A stretch of DNA of 20,224 nucleotides from positions 1 to 20,224 of the forward strand of contig JACMQD010000105.1 of assembly GCA_014377155.1 (NCBI GenBank), written 5' to 3'. The translations under genes were made by a program, and so were the position numbers. The notes under the pieces were generated by a model. That model had not been told where the DNA came from. It was given only the letters and a program-made list of their open reading frames with translations, and did no database searches. Position 1 is the stretch's first letter, and each line of letters begins with the position of its first letter. Positions 15,067 to 20,224 of this stretch are shown here, in pieces. This DNA is from Herminiimonas sp. GTDB lineage: Bacteria; Pseudomonadota; Gammaproteobacteria; Burkholderiales; Burkholderiaceae.

Positions 15067-16416
15067 TTATCGTTGCGCCCGAATTCGACTTTCCATGGCT
15101 TTTGCGGATTCCTGACGAGGGGGCGCACTACCCGTTCGCGCTTTGATGACCTGATCCAGTGCATCGAGCAGATCGGTGCCGGTTACCTCCGATTCACATA
15201 ACCCTCTGATACTCGATGAAGCGGGCGAGTAATTGCAGACTGCAATTGGTTCTTCCAATTTTTGGAGCACCTGCGTCAGCACGTGGTTCTTGTCGGCGTC
15301 TGATAAATTTCCATAACGTGCATTGGTCTGGCCAAGGGTCATCGTAGTGTTGCCAGTCCCAACGGAACATTGCTGTCGAAGAAATGAATCGAATAACGGA
15401 TGATCGGTACGCTGGGATTGCAGTTCGATGCACAACGATTCACGGGCAACCTGCAATTCGATGGCGGCCGATAATCCCTCCTTGACATCTGCACCGACGT
15501 CGACCGCCACTGAATCCCATAAGTAAAGTCGCGCGACGACTTCGTTATGCGGGAGCGATCCATCGGGATATAAAAGTGACTTGGCTTCGGTGCGATCAGG
15601 GCAAATTGACGTGTTCGAGATATGGTCTTTCTGGCGCCTCTGAAAACGTAATATTTGTTGCCGGAGCTCAGGTAACGAGGTCGGCATGGTGCGAAAATCG
15701 TCCTCACCTTTGAGATTATTGCGGATTGTTTCCTGCTCTCCGAAAAAATCCAGTTGCTCGGCATGGGAATGCCGACCGCTGTCGACAATCTCTTTAAAAT
15801 CTTTTGTAAAGCCGTGGTTCGATGCAAAACTTTGCACGTTGCCGAAGGATTTTCTAAAGCCGTCTATCTTGCCGAGCGCCGCCTGACCTTGCTCGAGAGG
15901 CACCGTATAAAGCACGGAAGGCATGCCACGCCATTTTGGCCGCGCGGGATGATTCGAAATGGTCGCGACATTCGCGTCGGGCGCCAGTAAGGTTGACGGG
16001 TTCATCAGGATATTAAAGCCGGCAAGGCGATCATTGAGGGTGTTGCGTTCGACTTTCGCCGGTGTCCGCGAAACGGGTGTGTCCTGACTGGTGCCTTTGG
16101 TAAGGGTGCGTGCCAAAATGGCGCTGCCGGACTCAGGCGAAAAAAGTCGGCGCACCTGCGTGGCGGTGGGATCGATTTCACAGAACACCCGCATATTGGC
16201 CAGCACATTCGAGGTTGCAGCGGGACCACTGGATCGAGAGGGCAGATTTAACAGACTTTCACGCGCCGCGAGCAAGCGCCGGAATGCTTTTTTATCAGCG
16301 TACACGGGTGCAAGGACCGACTCTGCCAGCCGACTCGCCTCCAGGCGGCTAACGGCCGCCGGCGAGGCGGCGCCAGCCGCTTGCTGATGCAAACCCCTCG
16401 GCTCGATGCGTATCAT
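15067..16416 (-). CDS. Unrecognised 449-residue protein, candidate type III effector
   Basis: The start is taken at the ATG at 16416, with AGGGG 5 bases upstream. A further in-frame ATG at 16473 lies only about 8 bases from the -12 block of the hrp-box-like promoter and has no usable ribosome site. The protein begins MIRIEPRGLHQQAAGAASPA and has no signal peptide, membrane segment or family I know. The N-terminus to about residue 125 is Ser/Ala/Arg-rich. A likely folded part runs from about 130 to 425, with WRGMPSVLYTVPLEQGQAAL (162-181), DSGRHSHAEQLDFFGEQ (212-228) and a Cys-containing C-terminal half (Cys272, 329, 350, 394, 407). HAE at 218-220 recalls the zinc motif of deaminases, but no PCxxC partner follows. 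It is the first gene of a two-gene unit with the LRR gene. Secretion is inferred from promoter and neighbour only. Confidence 0.75.
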   Translation of the reverse strand: MIRIEPRGLHQQAAGAASPAAVSRLEASRLAESVLAPVYADKKAFRRLLAARESLLNLPSRSSGPAATSNVLANMRVFCEIDPTATQVRRLFSPESGSAILARTLTKGTSQDTPVSRTPAKVERNTLNDRLAGFNILMNPSTLLAPDANVATISNHPARPKWRGMPSVLYTVPLEQGQAALGKIDGFRKSFGNVQSFASNHGFTKDFKEIVDSGRHSHAEQLDFFGEQETIRNNLKGEDDFRTMPTSLPELRQQILRFQRRQKDHISNTSICPDRTEAKSLLYPDGSLPHNEVVARLYLWDSVAVDVGADVKEGLSAAIELQVARESLCIELQSQRTDHPLFDSFLRQQCSVGTGNTTMTLGQTNARYGNLSDADKNHVLTQVLQKLEEPIAVCNYSPASSSIRGLCESEVTGTDLLDALDQVIKARTGSAPPRQESAKAMESRIRAQR

Positions 16417-16480
16417 TCCAGCCCCTTTTTTTACCTGCGAATTCGGCGTCGAAGCACACCCGACAGTGCGCATACCTCTT

Positions 16481-16509
16481 TGAGTACGATTGGCAAGTGT
16501 GTTGGTTCC
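16481..16509 (-). promoter_or_regulatory. hrp-box-like promoter of the two-gene effector unit
   Basis: On the minus strand GGAACC (16504-16509), exactly 16 bases, then GTACTCA (16481-16487). Compared with the HrpL site GGAACC-N16-CCACNNA, the -35 block and spacing are exact and AC..A of the -12 block is kept. The bases after GGAACC (AA) and the KTACYCA block are shared with the element at 7453-7481. The start codon at 16416 is about 65 bases downstream. Confidence 0.55.
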
Positions 16510-16622
16510 AATTTTTTCGGCGAGTGATTTGCCTAAGTCGGGCTGCCAAAATCAAGCTTCAATTTTTCCGGTGCAAGGACTTAATTGGTACGCGCTCTTG
16601 GAAAAGACGTAAACGATGGAAT

Positions 16623-16656
16623 AAAAAAAGAGGCACCGGAATCGATCCGGTGCCTC
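16623..16656 (-). terminator. Strong intrinsic terminator of phoX
   Basis: Read on the minus strand, GAGGCACCGGA and TCCGGTGCCTC (arms 16646-16656 and 16630-16640) make a perfect 11-bp GC-rich stem with a 5-base loop, followed by a run of seven T (16623-16629). It lies 40 bases after the phoX stop and separates phoX from the effector unit. The stretch 16657-16695 and the region 16510-16622 outside the hairpin hold no gene. Confidence 0.93.
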
Positions 16657-16695
16657 CCTGATGCGTAGAGCCGCTTGGTATTTTATTTCAGAACA

Positions 16696-18663
16696 TCAGG
16701 CTTTGATCGTCTTGATGCTTGTGGCATCTGCCGTCAAATAGCCCACCGCTGCGCCGAAGCGGTCCTTATAGTTCGCCCTTACCAGCGGATCGAGCGTTGC
16801 CTGCACCTTGGCATGCAAGGAACTCCAGTCACCGGCATGCTGGAAGTTACTCATGATGTAAGTCCAGCCATTGAGTTCGTCGACCACATGCAGGCCGGTT
16901 GCTTCGGCACCTGCTGGCATCGACATGATGCGCGACAGTGCTTTGGTATCGACGTTGTAGGCCCACAGGAAATTGTTGACGTGGGTGCTGCTATCTTCGC
17001 CGATGAACAGAGTTCGCAGTTTTTCCGAAAACTTCAGATTGTCGGGGTTGGAAACCTTGTCGGGATTGGCTTTGTTGCCGAGCGCATCGGCAGCGATATC
17101 TTCGCCCATCAGCAAGGCTTTCATCTGCACTGGTACCCACTCGCTGACGATGGCCGCGCCACTCAGGTCCTTTTGACCGCCGGTCAGCGAATGCGCCATG
17201 ATGCCGCCGGCAATCAATGCCTTGTCGAGCGCGATGCCGCTTGCCGCATTCCAGCCTTTGCCAGTCGTGACCATCGAATCCTGGATGTTCTGCAAGGCTG
17301 AATAGGCAATCTTGTCCTTGATGTTGACGGTGGTCCCTTCCATCTTGCTGAAGCCCATGCTGCCGCCGACCAGGTAGGCGTAACGATGCGTCTCCAGGAA
17401 GGCTGCCGCTTTTTCCATGCCTGGTTTGATCTTGATCCAGTTCGCGACGCCGCCGGTAAACACCTTGGTGAAGCTGGCATCGAGCGGATCGGCGGTCAGC
17501 ACCGTCATGATGTCGGCAGGCTTGAGTGTGTTGGCCATGTTCTCGATTTCCGCACTGGTTGCGCGGCCGATCTTGATCCATGACAGGGCGCAGCCCGGTG
17601 CGGCCGGATCGATCGAAAAGCCGGCGCCTAGTTTGGCGACGTACAACGTGCCGGCTGACAGGTCTTTTTCCTGATCGGCGATGAACATGAACAGACCGCT
17701 GTTCGTCGCATCATCACCCATCAGGACGGTGCGATTGTCTGGCATTACCTGTACCAGCTCATGCGAGATACGGCCCAGGCAATAATGCTTCTTGATCGTT
17801 GCGGTACCGTCGGGATTGACCGTCACTTCTGGCAGATGGCCGTAATGATACGGATTGGCTTTGGTTTCATCGCCGAACAGGTTTTTGCTGAAGGCCTTGA
17901 ACTGCGCGTTGGTCGCGGCAAACGGCGCATCCGGCTCGTATTCCTCGCTCGACAGATGCGTATTCCATGGCGACAGGCTGGCGCCGCAGGTAATCCACAA
18001 GCCGTGTACTTTGGACGTATCGACATTGTGATATTTGACGAGTGACAATTTGCCGGTGGTCTGGTCCTGGTCCAGCGTCAGCACGGCGATCGGGGAAGGC
18101 AGCGTGCCGTAGGTACTGGCGCCGACCTGGTCGCTGGTCGTGTACTCGAACTGCACTACCGAAAATACGGCTTTGCCCTTCAATCCCGGGATGCTCGGAT
18201 TGGCGAGCGAAAGCAACGATGTGCCATCGGGCGAGTCGGAAAATACCTGACGTTCCTTGCCGGCGACCGATTTGTCGATAATCGGATTGTTGTTGATGTC
18301 GACATAACCGCCGGCGAGAATCTTGCCACCTTTGCCGTCCGGCACCAGATCGCCGGTCACGAAGAAAGGCTGATACGCCAGCTTGTAACTTTGCGAACTG
18401 TTATCACTGAAGTTGACATTCAGTGTCGAGCTGACTGCCGTTGTCGCCATCATTGCCGCATTGCTCATCGAAGGGGCAGCCATCGCGGTAAACGTCGACG
18501 ACAGGTAACTGGCTGCCGGGGCTGCCACGATCGGACTGACGCTACCGCCACCGCCGCAACCGGCCAGCAGCGATGCCGTCGACAGTGAGCCGAGCGGCAA
18601 CAACGGCGCCGAGGCAAGAAACTTCAGAATTTGGCGGCGGGAGAGGGGGGCGTTATGGGACAT
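16696..18663 (-). CDS. phoX: PhoX-type alkaline phosphatase, Tat-exported, probable lipoprotein
   Basis: PhoX enzymes (DUF839 family) are secreted phosphomonoesterases that depend on Ca and Fe and release phosphate from organic esters. The protein is 655 residues from the ATG at 18663, with AGGAAG 5 bases upstream; the frame is open 12 codons further. The N-terminus has a twin-arginine motif (SRRQILKF, residues 8-15), a hydrophobic core and a lipobox LLAGC (Cys36) followed by Gly, so it is probably folded in the cytoplasm, exported by Tat and lipid-anchored. Family landmarks include LWITCGASLSPWNTHLSSEE, GRISHELVQV, VLMGDDATNSGLFMFIAD, LRTLFIGEDSSTHVNNFLWA and GAEATGLHV. Most PhoX are soluble, so the lipobox is unusual. 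It has a Pho-box promoter (18754-18787) and its own terminator, so it is monocistronic. Confidence 0.88.
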   Translation of the reverse strand: MSHNAPLSRRQILKFLASAPLLPLGSLSTASLLAGCGGGGSVSPIVAAPAASYLSSTFTAMAAPSMSNAAMMATTAVSSTLNVNFSDNSSQSYKLAYQPFFVTGDLVPDGKGGKILAGGYVDINNNPIIDKSVAGKERQVFSDSPDGTSLLSLANPSIPGLKGKAVFSVVQFEYTTSDQVGASTYGTLPSPIAVLTLDQDQTTGKLSLVKYHNVDTSKVHGLWITCGASLSPWNTHLSSEEYEPDAPFAATNAQFKAFSKNLFGDETKANPYHYGHLPEVTVNPDGTATIKKHYCLGRISHELVQVMPDNRTVLMGDDATNSGLFMFIADQEKDLSAGTLYVAKLGAGFSIDPAAPGCALSWIKIGRATSAEIENMANTLKPADIMTVLTADPLDASFTKVFTGGVANWIKIKPGMEKAAAFLETHRYAYLVGGSMGFSKMEGTTVNIKDKIAYSALQNIQDSMVTTGKGWNAASGIALDKALIAGGIMAHSLTGGQKDLSGAAIVSEWVPVQMKALLMGEDIAADALGNKANPDKVSNPDNLKFSEKLRTLFIGEDSSTHVNNFLWAYNVDTKALSRIMSMPAGAEATGLHVVDELNGWTYIMSNFQHAGDWSSLHAKVQATLDPLVRANYKDRFGAAVGYLTADATSIKTIKA

Positions 18664-18753
18664 GGTGACTTCCTGGGTGTATGTACACGAATCGCGCATC
18701 CTGCAAGCGCGACATCATTTGCGTTCGATCAAGTGGTTTCGGTATCGCGACGG

Positions 18754-18787
18754 ATTATAAATAGCGTTTGTGACAGCTTGATGAACT
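18754..18787 (-). promoter_or_regulatory. Pho box and -10 element of phoX
   Basis: On the minus strand AGTTCAT (18781-18787), a 4-base spacer, then a perfect CTGTCAC (18770-18776), followed after exactly 10 bases by a perfect TATAAT (18754-18759). This is the geometry of PhoB-activated promoters. The first half matches CTGTCAT at 4 of 7 positions, all in TCAT, and the second half and the -10 are exact. The phoX start is about 90 bases downstream. It predicts induction at low phosphate. Confidence 0.7.
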
Positions 18788-19132
18788 TGCACATGGTGAT
18801 GAAAGTTATGGCCAAGGCGCATTGCGGATGGCGTTGATGGCGCTTTCGGCCGGGTGGCGCACGCGGCGTTACAAGTGCAGTGTGACGGGGTGGGAGCCTG
18901 TGCGCTCAGGCGGAAAACGATATGTCGCGCCGAAGGCGTTTGCAGGAAGAGCGAGCGGCGCCGGGACATTGGCGCCACGTTCGATGGTTCGGGTTGGTCG
19001 AGGCTGGCATACGCCGTGCCGGAGGTGCGGCATGGATCGCCTCTGTCAAGCTAGGGGCAGCGTGTATGACGCGATGGTAAAGCGTTATTTCATCGACGTT
19101 GGGCAAAGCACATCGGCCCGATGAACCGAGTG
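18788..19132. other. Intergenic stretch between chemoreceptor end and phoX promoter
   Basis: About 345 bases without a supported gene. Open frames here (for example 18715-18978 on the minus strand) have no ribosome site, arginine- and proline-rich composition and no recognisable similarity. No clear terminator hairpin with a T-run follows the chemoreceptor stop at 19133. GGCGCC-containing short repeats near 18957 and 18971 are probably chance. Confidence 0.6.
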
Positions 19133-20224
19133 CTAGAACTCTTCCCAATCTGCCCTGGCCGCCGGCGCCCGAGCCACTGGCGTCTTAGCCGGTGCAGTCG
19201 AGGGTGTAGTCAAGCGTGTAGTCGAGGGCTTGGCAATTGCAGGTCGCATCGGAACCGGCGAGCGGGTCGCCAGCGTTGTACTGGTCGTATGCGTCGTACT
19301 CGCGTCGATATCGTCGAGTCGGAACGCGGCGACAACTTGTTTGAGCTGGTCAGCCTGATGTTGCAGCGATTCGGCGGCCGCTGCTGCTTCTTCGACCAAG
19401 GCGGCATTTTGCTGGGTAACGCTGTCCATCTCGATGACCGAACGATTGATCTGGTTGATGCCGCTTTCTTGTGCCTCGATGGCGCGGGCGATATCGGCCA
19501 TGATGTCGGTGACACGCTTAACACTGGCGACGATATCGTCCATGGTCAGCCCCGCCTGTGCCACGAGCCTGCTACCCGTGTCGATCTTCTGGACCGAGTC
19601 CTCGATCAGCGTTTTGATCTCTTTGGCGGCGCCCGCCGAACGCTGCGCCAGGTTGCGTACTTCGGAAGCCACCACAGCAAAGCCGCGTCCCTGTTCACCG
19701 GCGCGTGCCGCCTCGACTGCAGCATTCAGCGCGAGAATATTCGTCTGGAATGCAATACCGTCGATGACACCGATGATATCGACGACCTGCTTCGATGCCG
19801 TGTTAATGGAGTCCATCGTGGCCACCACCTCGGAGACGACGTTACCGCCTTTGACGGCGACCTCCGATGCTGACTGTGCGAGCAGGTTGGCTTGCCGCGC
19901 ATTGGCGCTGTTTTGCTTCACCGTAGAAGTCATCTGTTCCATCGATGAGGCAGTTTGGGCCAGCGTCGATGCTTGTTCCTCGGTGCGCGAGGACAGGTCC
20001 AGGTTGCCGGTCGCGATCTCACGCGTGGCCAATGTCATTTCTTCCACGCCATGCTGAACGCCGACCAGCGCGCCATGCATCAGCCGTATCGCACGCTGCA
20101 GTTCCATGCCGCTCTTGCTGGTCGACGCGTGGCCATCATTTCTGAGGTCGATCGTGCCGGCCTCACTGGTCAGCCTGGTCACCGTCGTTTCAAGTTCTGC
20201 TGCCTGCATCGCGTCGCGCTGCAG
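19133..20224 (-). CDS. Methyl-accepting chemotaxis protein, C-terminal signalling part (gene starts beyond the window)
   Basis: The frame is open to the right edge, so only about the last 363 residues are present; the ligand-binding and transmembrane parts lie outside. A coiled-coil signalling domain occupies most of it: [20 protein letters not shown] (adaptation helix with Glu/Gln methylation sites), then the highly conserved tip [20 protein letters not shown] followed by [20 protein letters not shown], which binds CheA and CheW, then the return helix. The last ~65 residues are a Thr/Pro/Ala-rich flexible linker ending DWEEF, equivalent to the NWETF pentapeptide that tethers the CheR methyltransferase and CheB methylesterase. 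It therefore acts as a full-length, Tsr/Tar-like receptor at the cell pole. The ligand is unknown. Confidence 0.95.
   Translation of the reverse strand: MQRDAMQAAELETTVTRLTSEAGTIDLRNDGHASTSKSGMELQRAIRLMHGALVGVQHGVEEMTLATREIATGNLDLSSRTEEQASTLAQTASSMEQMTSTVKQNSANARQANLLAQSASEVAVKGGNVVSEVVATMDSINTASKQVVDIIGVIDGIAFQTNILALNAAVEAARAGEQGRGFAVVASEVRNLAQRSAGAAKEIKTLIEDSVQKIDTGSRLVAQAGLTMDDIVASVKRVTDIMADIARAIEAQESGINQINRSVIEMDSVTQQNAALVEEAAAAAESLQHQADQLKQVVAAFRLDDIDASTTHTTSTTLATRSPVPMRPAIAKPSTTRLTTPSTAPAKTPVARAPAARADWEEF

Noticed and set aside
15760..15790. HAE motif (His218-Glu220) of the 449-residue protein as a cytidine-deaminase-type zinc site
   Set aside because: The required PCxxC partner motif is missing downstream; only an isolated Cys272 follows, so a deaminase call is not supported.
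18715..18978. 87-codon minus-strand ORF upstream of phoX
   Set aside because: It runs through the Pho box and -10 of phoX, has low-complexity basic composition and no ribosome site.

Overview
The window looks like chromosomal DNA of a Gram-negative betaproteobacterium, most likely in or near the Burkholderiales/Oxalobacteraceae. This is inferred from GC-rich coding sequence, the mix of genes (PAS hybrid histidine kinases, a PhoX phosphatase, a chemoreceptor with a WEEF tail, an ars operon with an aquaporin) and type III effector-like proteins. No rRNA, tRNA, CRISPR array, insertion sequence or integrase was found. The genus is not determined.

Layout from left to right. 3-593 (+) is the C-terminal end of a sensor histidine kinase. 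852-2021 (+) is a secreted lipoprotein glycerophosphodiester phosphodiesterase, with a Pho-box-like element upstream at 650-683. 2116-4623 (-) is a double-PAS hybrid histidine kinase carrying two receiver domains. 4834-7216 (-) is a compact arsenic operon in the order arsR, a 31-codon small ORF, aqpS-type aquaporin, arsC, arsH. It has no ArsB or Acr3 pump in the window, as in the known Sinorhizobium meliloti arsR-aqpS-arsC-arsH operon. 7578-10931 (+) encodes a 1117-residue protein with an unrecognised N-terminal half and about 18 ankyrin repeats, followed by a frameshifted ankyrin remnant. 11494-12444 (+) is a zinc-type cation diffusion facilitator and 12517-13911 (+) is class II fumarase. 15067-16416 and 14068-15009 (both -) form a two-gene unit: an unrecognised 449-residue protein, then a Ser/Gln-rich protein with ribonuclease-inhibitor-type leucine-rich repeats. 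16696-18663 (-) is a Tat-exported PhoX alkaline phosphatase with a strong terminator and a well-spaced Pho-box promoter. 19133-20224 (-) is the signalling end of a methyl-accepting chemotaxis protein.

The most interesting signal is a candidate set of type III secretion effectors. The ankyrin gene and the two-gene LRR unit are far apart and on opposite strands, yet each is preceded by the same bipartite element: GGAACCAA, 14 bases, then KTACYCA. Its architecture matches the hrp box bound by the ECF sigma factor HrpL (GGAACC-N16-CCACNNA), with an exact GGAACC, exact spacing and the AC..A part of the second block. The eukaryote-like repeats, the lack of recognisable enzymes and this shared promoter suggest one co-regulated effector regulon. 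This is inference: no secretion apparatus lies in the window.

A second theme is phosphate. The phosphodiesterase and PhoX are both extracytoplasmic phosphate scavengers, and each has a Pho-box-like direct repeat 10 bases upstream of a -10-like hexamer. The arsenic operon fits this physiologically, because arsenate enters cells through phosphate uptake systems.
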